A stretch of 64,000 bases of DNA from Cyprinodon diabolis (taxonomy: Eukaryota; Chordata; Actinopteri; Cyprinodontiformes; Cyprinodontidae). Position 1 is the stretch's first letter. Each line of letters begins with the position of its first letter. The notes below the pieces were generated by a model. It was not told the DNA's origin. It searched no databases and saw only the letters and a program-made list of their open reading frames with translations. The stretch spans positions 48,594,287 to 48,658,286 of the forward strand of contig CM060064.1 of assembly GCA_030533445.1 (NCBI GenBank), in the 5' to 3' direction. Below are positions 23,892 to 34,398 of the stretch, piece by piece. The translations under genes and the position numbers were made by a program.

Positions 23892-24585
23892 AGGATGGTA
23901 CCCAAGGGCTTAGGTTTGATTTGAACTTTGGTAGGGACACTATTGGTCTGGTCATTGGTACTATGCAATATGCATGCCCTTTTTTATGATTGACATGAGC
24001 ATCAGTACTGATGAGAGGAATTCATTGTTTAAAGAGAAAAGGAGCATTTTGCTACATTAATAAACATTTTATAAGCACTACACTCACTAGATGCTGTTTA
24101 TCAATGTTGAAGTATCACCGGCTCTGATGAATGTGGAATTAGGACTGTTTTCCACTTTGTAAATGGTTTCATTTGCACAACTGAGACAGAAGGTAAATAC
24201 AGTACTTTCTTCTGAATATATAGAATCGTGCAGAGTTAAACCCCACTCTTATATTTTTACCTACTATGCTCTCTCTGTATCAAGCAAAATAATACATTCA
24301 TTAAAATAATAACTTCACTATAAAAGTTGAACATCTGGGCTGTAGGTACTCTGTGTCGCCCATCTCATGTATTTCATCTGTGGCTGAAAACATGAATCAT
24401 ATTAATTGATTATTTGCATATTCGTAAATAAATTTAGTGATTCATCATTAAATGGAGTATAGAGACTCTAAAACATAATATACATGTAAAATCTGGCTTT
24501 CCCCGACAGAATAACCCACTTGGATCAGTAATCATACCAAAACTGTAAAATAAATTTATAAACATTTTGCAAATACGATTATAAT
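23892..24585. other. Provirus internal sequence without coding match
   Basis: AT-rich and non-coding, lying where pol should be. A large deletion or replacement removed the polymerase. The duplicate is at 27532-28225. Confidence 0.5.
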
Positions 24586-25222
24586 TAAAAAGCTTGGAGA
24601 GCAGAGACTGCTTCAGAGTGGGTTGGAGATTGTAACTGAATGCAGTTTCTGATCCCCTCTCCTTGCAAGTAAATTATACTCAATTCTCTGTGTCTTTCTT
24701 TTGTGCAGGTTGAATAAGGTGTTTGGTGTTTAAACCTAACATTAATTGGTCCTTCGAGCCGGATTGCAAGATACCCGACGACCCCCAGCAGGTGAGTGAG
24801 ATCCAGACAAGTCTGCGGCCGCAGCAAACAGACCCTTTACGGGACTGGTCTCTCCCTTACAGGCTGGGGTCCGACGGTTGAAGAATTCCAAGGACGCAGA
24901 GAATTGTGAGTAGTTTTTTCCTTTTAATAAGGAGTGCGTGAGAACCGTGCGAGAAAAACGGCATACAGTTTAAACCTCGTGAAGGACGGCGGTGTCCTCT
25001 ATTTTTAATAGTTAAATTCCGCGTGGGGTAACGAGGTCCCCCTGTTGTACTAAAACCCTGACAATTCTAGACTCTATCAGATAAAACAGAAATGTTAAAA
25101 CAGTTAAAGTCCGCGGGAGGACAGACTCCCCTAGTTTTAAACTAGTTAAATTCTGTGTAGGACGGCGGCGTCCTCTGTGTTTAAAATAAACTAAACGGAA
25201 ATAAAGTAAAAGTTAACTGCGC

Positions 25223-25254
<32 letters not shown>

Positions 25255-28224
25255 GAAATATAGATATCACTAGATATCTGTATTTCATACCAAAAAGACA
25301 AGGGTTAAATGGTGAGCTTTTGTGGATGTTTGTAGACAAGAAAACTCCACCTGTGAAGGTTGAAGTGAGTTTTACCACGAAAAGTAGTTGATCACCATCT
25401 TGTCTGAAGCCCCAGTGTTTAGAACACGACAGGTGTTGAAAACCCACTGGGCCCAAATTTAGTTCAAAATGGGAAAAGGGCAAAGTAAAGAAAAACAGAA
25501 GTTATTAGAAGAACTCCAGTGTAAAGATTGGAAAGTAGTTGAAAATGATGACCCAGCGGCGGTAGAACCGTTGTGTTACTGGATAAAAAAACTACGGTTT
25601 TAATGGCAAATTGAGCACCACAAACATAAAGGAATTGCAACAAAAAATAAAAACAAAAAACAAAAATAAAGACACTATGATGGCAAAAGAAGGTTACATG
25701 CAAACCATGGTCTGGATGAAATTAGCAGGACAGAGAGAAGAGACAAAGAAAAGCAGTAGAAGGAATTCCCTCTCCAAAGAAGGATGTGGAAGAATGTATA
25801 ATTCAAGAATGGGTAAATCGTCACCACATAGAGATGAGTGGTGGAACACTCCAAAAGTATATAAATCACGCCCTGCATGCAGAGAAAGTCATAAAAAGTA
25901 AAAAGAATAACAATAAAGAATCCACTGTGTTTTATCAGCAGTCCAGAGGCAGAGGTCGAGGCCGTGGAAGGGGAAGAGGCTTTGGATCACACTCAACTGA
26001 TAATTCCAGATCGTGTTGGTCATGTAAAAAAAAGGCCACATTCGACATTCGATTTGTGGTTTACTTCGACACTGTCGAAGTAAACCACAAAAATAGGAAG
26101 CTCAGCATGACTAGATGAGCAGCCATTTTCTATTAGAGAGATAGAGGATGAAAATATGGATGTCTTAAAACCTAGAAGATTTGTTTGTTTTGTTTTTTAA
26201 AGAAAAATATAGACCAGAAATAGTTCTGATGGTCCAGGGCACTCCTGTTAAATTTTGTGTGATACAGGAGTCTGCAGAACCACAATAAAAGAACCCATAC
26301 CCTCACACATACCCATCGTAAAGATGATTTACCTGTAGGTCCATAATCAGCATTGTTACAGCGAGCACAAGCAGCTGCACAAGCAGCTTTATAGCAAGAC
26401 CCAAATGAACTTGGTGCTGCTGCTGCTTCTGCTTCAGCCCCAGTCTTGCCAGCTGCTAAAGTTGAGAATCCACCGGCTTATTCTCCTACGCCCAGCACCC
26501 CCACAAGGGTTACCCGTTCTGGGGGACCTGTGGGGGCTTGGTCAAAAGATATGGGGGGAGGCTTAAGATATGGGGGGAGGCACAGCCAGCCCCTGAACCC
26601 AAACCTGACACTGAGGTGTTTCCTTTAATTGAGCTGCCCAATCCTTTGGCGGGTCAGGGGCCAGCTGAAAATCCTTTTTTCCTGTCATGATGGTCTATAG
26701 GCAGGGGCGGATTTAGGAAATTTGGGGCCCTAGGCATGGACAGGCAGGGAGCCCCCTGACAAGAAAACCTATAAGACAGTCCCATTCTACAGGTAGAGAA
26801 ATGTTAATAAAGTAGACATCCATTATTTGTTCTAGGTTTTGTCCCTCTCTTCTTGTCCCTTTTTCCTCTCTATTTATCAGCGCTCTGATGGCATTTTAGC
26901 CAAAGCATTTTTATCAAAAACATAATTAATGTGCACAAATAAGGAATAGTTGTATTAACTATAAATGTGAATGGCACCCCAACAGTTTTCCTGTGTGACA
27001 GTGGTGCATGCAGAACAACTGTTAAACAACAAATTCCAGGTGCTGGCCAAGGACCTGTGACTGTCATAGTCCGATGCTCAAGGTCATTTAAAGGCTGTGC
27101 AGGAGATCCAGCCTGTGTGGTTGAGAGACCCTGAAGGACTCTCCTGCCGGCTGTCTGTACTGACTTTACCTGAATGTCCAGTTAACCTCATAGGCAGGGA
27201 TGCTCTAGCCATGCTTTGCTTAGCCTTAATCCCCACTGACTCTGGGATTGTGATAAAACGAATGGGAAAACCCATTAATACCATGGTTATACAGAGGCTG
27301 GGCATCCCACATTACCATTACACTCTGGACTTTCCCAACAAACCTCCTTTAAACATCGGAGAAGCGCTGCTTCAGGAGGGAAGACAGTCTGTTCGAACTG
27401 TACAGCAGTCCATGGACCCGAATGACCTACACATTACCATGTGGTACAAAGACTCTCCAGGTCCTGATAAAGACTATGAAAAACTTACTTGGATTAAAAA
27501 ACTATATATAAAAAAAAAGGCGCTGCAATGAAGGATGGTACCCAAGGGCTTAGGTTTGATTTGAACTTTGGTAGGGACACTATTGGTCTGGTCATTGGTA
27601 CTATGCAATATGCATGCCCTTTTTTATGATTGACATGAGCATCAGTACTGATGAGAGGAATTCATTGTTTAAAGAGAAAAGGAGCATTTTGCTACATTAA
27701 TAAACATTTTATAAGCACTACACTCACTAGATGCTGTTTATCAATGTTGAAGTATCACCGGCTCTGATGAATGTGGAATTAGGACTGTTTTCCACTTTGT
27801 AAATGGTTTCATTTGCACAACTGAGACAGAAGGTAAATACAGTACTTTCTTCTGAATATATAGAATCGTGCAGAGTTAAACCCCACTCTTATATTTTTAC
27901 CTACTATGCTCTCTCTGTATCAAGCAAAATAATACATTCATTAAAATAATAACTTCACTATAAAAGTTGAACATCTGGGCTGTAGGTACTCTGTGTCGCC
28001 CATCTCATGTATTTCATCTGTGGCTGAAAACATGAATCATATTAATTGATTATTTGCATATTCGTAAATAAATTTAGTGATTCATCATTAAATGGAGTAT
28101 AGAGACTCTAAAACATAATATACATGTAAAATCTGGCTTTCCCCGACAGAATAACCCACTTGGATCAGTAATCATACCAAAACTGTAAAATAAATTTATA
28201 AACATTTTGCAAATACGATTATAA
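24586..28224 (+). repeat. Second tandem copy of the provirus 5' portion
   Basis: Repeats 20946-24585 with period 3640 and no differences in the stretches compared. It holds a 156-bp partial LTR (24586-24741), primer site (24747-24765), gag pieces, palindrome and protease. The junction (ATAAT|TAAAAAGCTT) joins the end of the unit to the LTR next to its AATAAA. It is either a recent event or an assembly duplication. Confidence 0.9.
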
Positions 28225-28563
28225 AATGTTTTTGTCTGTCAATACTTTCCGTCCGGAGCTCTTTGTTTTGGTTTCACCTGGTTTAATGTCATTAGTAATC
28301 TCCTTTATAGAACCTTTGGCTATCCAATTAATCGAAAGATTAGCACTCTAGTAATTCTACTGTGGTACCTGTTATAGAATACACATTTGGTCTCCTTCAC
28401 CGACCTTCAGAGGAAGTCCATCGTACAAAGGGGGTTGTATTTTTAGTATACAACCATCTCAAACTGGTGAAGATTGTCCACAACTCTGCCGAGAGGTCAT
28501 AGGAAGTAGACCATTGTGTAAAAGCTTATCCATAGAACACTTTTTGAAGTTTGAACCTAGATA

Positions 28564-29370
28564 ATGTTGCGATTATTCATATTAGTTTTGTTTTTAGCTC
28601 TCACTCAGGGCAAGGATTCTTGTTGCCCCCATGATCCAGCTATTTGTAAAAGGGACATCTATCTCTGCTATAACTCTACTAGAATAATCAGTTTGGTGAC
28701 TATTCCTTTTCAAACATTCTCGCAAAGATTTAAACATGACCCGGGAAATTGGCGAGGTTATGATTTCTACCTATTTCCTTGCCTAGTTCAAAGAACTCAT
28801 AATGGTTGGGGAGACGTGTTTAGAACCACTGGACAGTGGAAAAAGGGATGGTATGGATGGACACCTTTAGCTAAAAAATGGATGAGTAGAATATCAGGGT
28901 TCACTGTTAACCATGACTCCAAAGTTTTCACTATGACAATAAACTCCACAGCAGAACCCCTTGAGAAGGAAGGCTGTTCCTCCTCATTTATATGTGCACG
29001 GTCTAATGGAACCGATCCATGTTGGACATTGTATTTGTGCCCTGCAAATGTTACACAAAAAGAAAATGAGATACAAGGGATTCTTACTTCTGCCCAAGGT
29101 GAACAGATAAAAATTCAAAATATTAATGGTCCACTTAAAACAGATGAATTGTTTCAAGTCACCACTGGAATCTCTGGACAAACAAACAACTGGCTCTTAA
29201 TGGCAGAACAAGCAGCGAAAACAGTGTCCAATGATTGTCTTGTGTGTATGGGAGCCAGACCGCTGTTACGCGTGGTTCCTGCTACTATAACTCCTCAATG
29301 TCTTCTAAACATCATGAATTATACAGTCCCAACTGATAATTGCACCTATTGGGATAAGATCTATCCCTGA
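28564..29370 (+). pseudogene. Retroviral env, surface subunit part (frame 1)
   Basis: 268-codon frame from ATG with a hydrophobic signal peptide (about residues 2-16), several N-X-S/T sites and many Cys. A CLVC motif at residues 225-228 fits the CXXC that pairs with the transmembrane subunit in gamma-type envelopes. It stops at 29368-29370. The rest of the surface subunit continues in another frame from about 29423, after a 13-A run at 29386-29398. The broken state could be a true frameshift or a homopolymer error. Nothing else in the provirus is as well preserved. Confidence 0.85.
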
Positions 29371-29422
29371 CCACAGCTGAGAAGAAAAAAAAAAAAAACA
29401 ATCTTTTTTAAAAAAAGTAGCT

Positions 29423-30472
29423 GTGGCAAATTTCACCTGTGTAAACAGGACCGGAGTGGGCCCGAAACTAGGCACACTAAATGAAACACAATGTGCAAAC
29501 ATTTTACTGGTATCCATCTTTTTTAAACCTCAATCCCGCAGTGACATCTGGTGGTGGTGCGGAGATGACAAATTGTTTGACAGACTTCCATACAACACCA
29601 CTGGATTATGTGCTGCGGTCACCTTGATTTTACCTGTTTCTGTTACATCACTCACAACAGATGAATTGTTAACGACTGCAAACAGCATTTTATCTCACAC
29701 AGGGCATACTAGAAGGAGGAGGGCATCTGAAAATGCATGGAGTGGAGATGACCCTACTTATATTGATAGCATTGGTGTACCCAGGGGTGTTCCTGATGAG
29801 TATAAACTAGCCAATCAAGTTTCTGCAGGATTTGAATCTTTCTTATGCTGGTGGTGTACTATAAATAAAAATGTAGACAGGATCAACTACGTCCACTATA
29901 ACGTCCAGAGGCTGGGAAATAGAACAGAACAAGGCTTCTCCGCCGTCCATGAACAATTGTCAGCTACCTCTCTGATGGCTTTCCAGAACCGTATTGCTGT
30001 TGACATGTTGTTAGCTGAAAAAGGTGGTGTGTGCTCTATTTTTGGAGATCAGTGTTGCACCTTTATTCCCAACAACACCGCTGCTGATGGCAGCCTCACA
30101 AAGGCCCTTGAAGGCCTTCGCTCTCTTAACAGCAAAATGAAAGACCATTCTGGAGTTGACACAAAACTGTGGGATGGATTTGGAGACATTTTTGGTAAAT
30201 ACAAACAATTGGTGCTTTCTATCTTAATGTCTATAGCTGTATTTGCCGCCATCTTGACCTTATGTGGATGTTGTTGTATTCCATGTATTAGAGCGCTGCT
30301 AAATAGACTAATTACCACAGCAATACAACCCATGAAAGCAGAAATGTATGCCCTCATGCCCACTGAAAAATACCCATCGGATGATGAAGACAGCAAAGAG
30401 GATGAAATCTCTTTACATTTTCCTGACTTATATCCTAATTCCAATGACAATAACAATAACCCATCAGTTTAA
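29423..30472 (+). pseudogene. Retroviral env, end of surface subunit and transmembrane subunit (frame 2)
   Basis: 349-codon frame. Its first in-frame codon is GTG, not ATG, which marks it as a continuation of the upstream env frame. In order: remaining surface subunit with N-glycosylation sites, RRRR furin-like site (about residues 97-100), a conserved helical region (QNRIAVDMLLAEKGG), CX6CC (Cys204, Cys211, Cys212), a membrane span at about 263-281 and a Cys-rich then acidic cytoplasmic tail. CX6CC with upstream CXXC defines gamma-type env. Full-length env of this kind can be retained by hosts; here the break argues against function unless the A-run is mis-sequenced. Confidence 0.88.
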
Positions 30473-30577
30473 AGTACCTCTGAGTGTACCCTTTTTAGCT
30501 AAAAATGATTTCATAGTTGAAAATCTGAAAAGAAGTAACTACTGAATGATAAAATAAATAGCTTAAATTGAATGAAC

Positions 30578-30587
30578 AGGAGGGAAA
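30578..30587 (+). promoter_or_regulatory. Polypurine tract
   Basis: AGGAGGGAAA ends directly at the 3' LTR, the usual site for priming plus-strand retroviral DNA. Confidence 0.75.
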
Positions 30588-31096
30588 TGTTGGATTAATT
30601 GTACAAGTTATTCTACTTTAATCATATTCCTTTAATTATATTATACTTATACATTTATACTTACACATTTTGTTATCCCTGTATTTTGTATTACACAGAG
30701 TGTTGAAATGTTTTACTTGCTTGCTGTGTACTAATGTTTTGCTAAGTCTGTGCAGAAGAATGCTGAAGGTCACAAGCTGGAGAAAACGGGGAGCTGTACA
30801 CACTAGCACCGGATAAGGAGTGGAAGCTCTCCTTATCTTATGATGTTGTATGAAGTTATACAGAAATTCTGGTTCCGACTGGGTTCAGCCCCCCTCCCTT
30901 TTAGCAGTCGGAACCACATTGTAGCCAGGGTGTTCCTTAATAAAAAGCTTGGAGAGCAGAGACTGCTTCAGAGTGGGTTGGAGATTGTAACTGAATGCAG
31001 TTTCTGATCCCCTCTCCTTGCAAGTAAATTATACTCAATTCTCTGTGTCTTTCTTTTGTGCAGGTTGAATAAGGTGTTTGGTGTTTAAACCTAACA
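30588..31096 (+). repeat. 3' LTR of the endogenous retrovirus
   Basis: 509 bp, same as the 5' LTR by eye, followed by target duplication AGAAG at 31097-31101. Confidence 0.95.
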
Positions 31097-32900
31097 AGAA
31101 GCCAGGATAGGAGAGATATGATCTCTCTTTTTAATTTTCATCAGGACTCTGGCTGCAGCATTTTGGATCAGCTGAAGGCTTTTAACTACAGTTTGTGGAC
31201 TTCCTGATAGTAAAGAATTACAATAGTCCAGCCTTGAAGTAACAAATGCATGGACTAGTTTCTCAGCATCACCCCTGGACAGGAGATTGCTCATTTCTGC
31301 AATATTCCTCAGATGAAAGAAGGAAATTCTAGAAACCTCTTTGATCTGGGATTTAAATGACAGGTCCTGATAAAAAACAACACCAAGATTTTTTACTTTA
31401 TTATCTGAAATCAGTTTAATCCCATCCAAATGAAGTGACTGGCTAATCAGCTTCTTTTTCAGAGACTCTGGTCCAAAGACTATAACGTCTGTTTTGTCTG
31501 CATTCAGAAGCAGAAAGTTAAGAGTCATCCAGGTTTTTATGTCTTCAGACATGCCTGTAATCTATGTAATGGGTTAGCTTCATCTGGATTATAGACAGAT
31601 ATAGCTGGGTATCATCAGCATAACAGTGGAAATTAATCCCATGCTGTCTAATAACTCTACCGATTGGGAGCATGTATAAAGTAAAGAGAATTGGTCCTAG
31701 CACTGATCCCTGTGGTACTCCACAGGTAACCTTTGAGCATGAGGAAGATCTATCATTAACATGAACAAACTGTAATCGATCAGATAGATCAGATTTAATC
31801 CAGTCTAGAGCTGTTCCTTTAATTCCAACAAAATATTCAAGTCTTTCTAAAAGAATATTCTGATCAACTGGATCAAATGCAGCACTGAGATCCAACAGGA
31901 CGAGCACAGATACAAGACCATTATCTGAGGCCATGAGAATATCATTAGTGACTTTCACCAGAGCTGTTTCAGTGCTATGATGAGCTCTAAAGCCAGACTG
32001 AAACTCTTCAAAAAGTTCATTATGGTGGAAGTGATCGCAAACTTGTTTGGCAACTACTTTCTCAAGAATTTTAGATCAGAAAGGAAGATTGGATATAGGT
32101 CTATAATTAACCAAGTCATCTGGATCAAGAGATCTGTTTGCCATCTAAAATGGAGGAGGAGATCAAAGGGAATACCTCCTTAAATAACCTGGTTGGAACT
32201 GGATCTAACATCCAAGTTGAAGGCTTAGATGAAGACAATAGTTTTGCTAACTCTGAAAGTTCAACTGGATCAAAGCAGTCTAAACTCGGTCCAGATTCCA
32301 TGACTACCTCAGATGCTGCCCCCCCTCCAGAGACAAACTGATCGCAGATAAAGGAGTGCTATTGATCTTATTTTTATTAAAATCAATCATAAAGAATCCC
32401 ATAAAATCATTGCTGCTAAGAGCAGGTGGAATGGACGGTTCAACAGAGCTATGGCTCTGGGTGAGATTGGCAACTGTATTAAAAAGAAATCTAGGATTAT
32501 TCTTATTCTCCTCTATTAATGAGGAGAAGTATGCTGCTCTTGCTTTACAAAGGGTCCTCTTATACAGCAGTAAACCATTTTTCCAGACTAGGAAGGACTC
32601 CCGCAGGCCTGTGGAGCGATATTTTCTCTCCAGTTTCCTAGCATTTTGCTTCAAAGTACGCAGCTCTGCATTAAACCAAGGAGCAAGCTTTCTATTTTTA
32701 ACGGTTTTCATTTTCAAAGGAGCTGCGTTGTCTAAGGCAGTACGCAGAGAACTAGCAACTCCATCAACAAAATCATCAACCTGTGAAGGGGAATAAGCTA
32801 TGCTTTTGCACTCTGCAGCACAGCTCAGCGACACAGAGGAGAGAGAAAGTGAAGCAGATTCTTTAAAATTTATAACTGCACTATCTGATAAAGATCTTCA
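31097..32900 (-). mobile_element. L2-type LINE right of the provirus (copy C, part 2)
   Basis: Continuation of the LINE begun at 20533. Minus-strand frames at 31091-31552, 31545-31958 and 32304-32834 carry the post-polymerase region, the polymerase ([25 protein letters not shown]) and an upstream linker domain. FDPVDQ replaces the usual FDTVDH, and there are internal deletions near 32130. The copy is decayed and older than the provirus inside it. Confidence 0.85.
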
Positions 32901-32904
32901 CAGG

Positions 32905-33118
32905 TCTTAACATTAGCAGGTTCTAGGGTGAGCAGGTTTTGACGTTAGCAGGTCTTAACAGTTGCAGGTTTTAGCGTTTGCAAGTCTTAACGATCGCAGA
33001 CTTTAACGTCAGCAGGTCCTAATGTAGAAGATTTCAACGTTAGGAGATCCTAATGTTAGCAGGTTTCAACATTAGCAGGTCCTAACATGAGCAGGTGTTA
33101 TGTTAGCAGGTATAACTT
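32905..33118. repeat. Degenerate tandem repeat, unit about 16-19 bp
   Basis: Loose repeats of GTTAGCAGGTCCTAAC-like sequence with substitutions in nearly every copy. They lie in intron 1, about 0.5 kb from exon 1 of the TNF-like gene. Confidence 0.7.
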
Positions 33119-33528
33119 TCGCTCCCGATGATGATAAACTGCCAAATGTTTTCCAAATATTCTGTTTGGATCAGACGCTTGTCTTTGGCTCCTCCTACTT
33201 AACAGCTTGCTCTGATGTCTTTGCATCATTTGACTAACCGCATCGTTACAACCAGGTCAATTTTGGGACATGACGGGGATGACCCAGCAGAGAATGCAGT
33301 ACTGTGATTGGCTCTTTAACTGTCAGCCTGTCATCACTGGCAGGAATCACTCAGAGAGATATTTACAGTCAGTGTTTCATTCTGCTGTAGGAGGTAAATA
33401 TTATTACTTTCAGAGGTCGTTTCTGATTGGACGGTTGATCAGTTCAGTCAGACTGATGCTGATGAATCAGAATCCTTCTTGTAAAATATCTTCTTTACAT
33501 CTTATTCCCTTTCATTTATAACATAAAT
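33119..33528. other. Unassigned intron 1 sequence
   Basis: No repeat or exon recognised. Confidence 0.4.
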
Positions 33529-33550
33529 GACACACACACACACACACACA
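33529..33550. repeat. (CA)n microsatellite
   Basis: About 11 CA units, 28 bases from the exon 1 donor inside intron 1. Length changes here could affect splicing. Confidence 0.9.
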
Positions 33551-33578
33551 GAAGCTTGTTTGGATCTGGGACACTCAC

Positions 33579-33698
33579 CTCTGGTTTGGATCTGATGGAA
33601 GCCACAAACACCGCCATGGCCACCAGGGACACAGTGAGGATCCCGCACCACACCTGGAGCAGCAGGTACTTCTGGGACGAGCGAGACGGAGCCTCCAT
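33579..33698 (-). CDS. TNF superfamily ligand, exon 1 (cytoplasmic tail and membrane anchor)
   Basis: ATG at 33698 opens a 120-base coding exon ending at donor CCAGAG|GTGAGT (33578), phase 0. It encodes 40 residues: a short cytoplasmic start MEAPSRSSQK, a hydrophobic span of about 22 residues (roughly 11-34) and a basic stalk start RSKPE. That is the type II membrane layout of TNF ligands with no cleaved signal peptide. It is the only exon near here that fits exons 2-4 in strand and phase. Intron 1 is 16,760 bases and contains the LINE and the provirus. The link to exon 4, 33 kb away, is inferred from frame and phase; an unrelated short membrane protein is the alternative. Confidence 0.75.
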
Positions 33699-33924
33699 CC
33701 TGTCAGAAAGACACCTGCATCATCTTCAGGCATCTCGTTTAATCGCTTTGGGCTGGGATGACACCCAGCTCAAAGTTTCCACCTCTGAATGCAAATCAGC
33801 ATTAATGCGCCCTCGTAGGCAGCGATGAGGAGGAGGGAGGAAGGCTCAGAGAACAGGTGGTGTTCCTCGCTCACTGGTTCAGGTTCACATTCATAAGACG
33901 AAGACATGAGAAGATTGTGAGCCC

Positions 33925-34398
33925 TGAATTCTATTCAGTTTATTTCTATAGCTCCAATTCACATCATGTCATCTCAGGTCACTTTATAAATCAAGATCAA
34001 CCAGATCATCCAGTCAGATTGGTTCAAAGTTTTCTATCTAAGGAAAACCAGCTGATTGCATCGACTCATTGACTCTTCAGCAATCCCTCACACTAAGCAT
34101 GCTTGTAGCGACAGTGGAGAGGAAAAACTCCCTTTGAACAGGAAGAAACCTCCAGCAGAACCAGGCTCAGTGTGAGCGGCCATCTGCTGAGGCCCACTGG
34201 GGTTCAAGGAGACAGAAGCAGACATAGAAAAAGAAGCATAGATACAAAAGGCAACTGTCAACCAGCTCCACAGGCGGCCCCGTCCAGGAAACACACAGCC
34301 AGGCAGACGAGCTCCGAGCCAGCTCCCATGTCAGAGGATGAAGAGAGCACATCCAGTTAGTCACAGTCAGAGAAACAGGACTACACTGGAAAACATTG
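33925..34398 (-). mobile_element. L2-type LINE 3' UTR fragment (copy E)
   Basis: About 475 bases with the same 3' UTR as copy A (GAGCGGCCATCTGC, AAGCATGCTTG blocks), tail end at 33925. It sits about 230 bases upstream of the exon 1 start codon in gene sense, so it lies in the presumed promoter or 5' UTR region of the TNF-like gene. Confidence 0.8.

Larger units (their letters stand above)
20593..31096 (+). mobile_element. Endogenous retrovirus, gamma-type env, pol-deleted, with internal tandem duplication
   Basis: A 10.5-kb provirus in intron 1 of the TNF-like gene, antisense to it. Both LTRs are 509 bp, start TG and end CA, and I found no difference between them by eye. The 5-bp target duplication AGAAG flanks it. 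Order: 5' LTR, tRNA-Tyr primer site, leader with a splice donor, gag remnants, protease remnant, a 3640-bp tandem copy from the LTR downstream part through protease, env, polypurine tract, 3' LTR. Reverse transcriptase, RNase H and integrase are not detectable, so it is defective; insertion must have used proteins from another provirus. Identical LTRs imply recent integration. Confidence 0.92.

Noticed and set aside
28984..30456. Minus-strand ORFs within env
   Set aside because: Antisense shadows of the plus-strand env frames.
20593..31096. Replication-competent retrovirus
   Set aside because: No polymerase or integrase, broken gag and protease, env frameshift.
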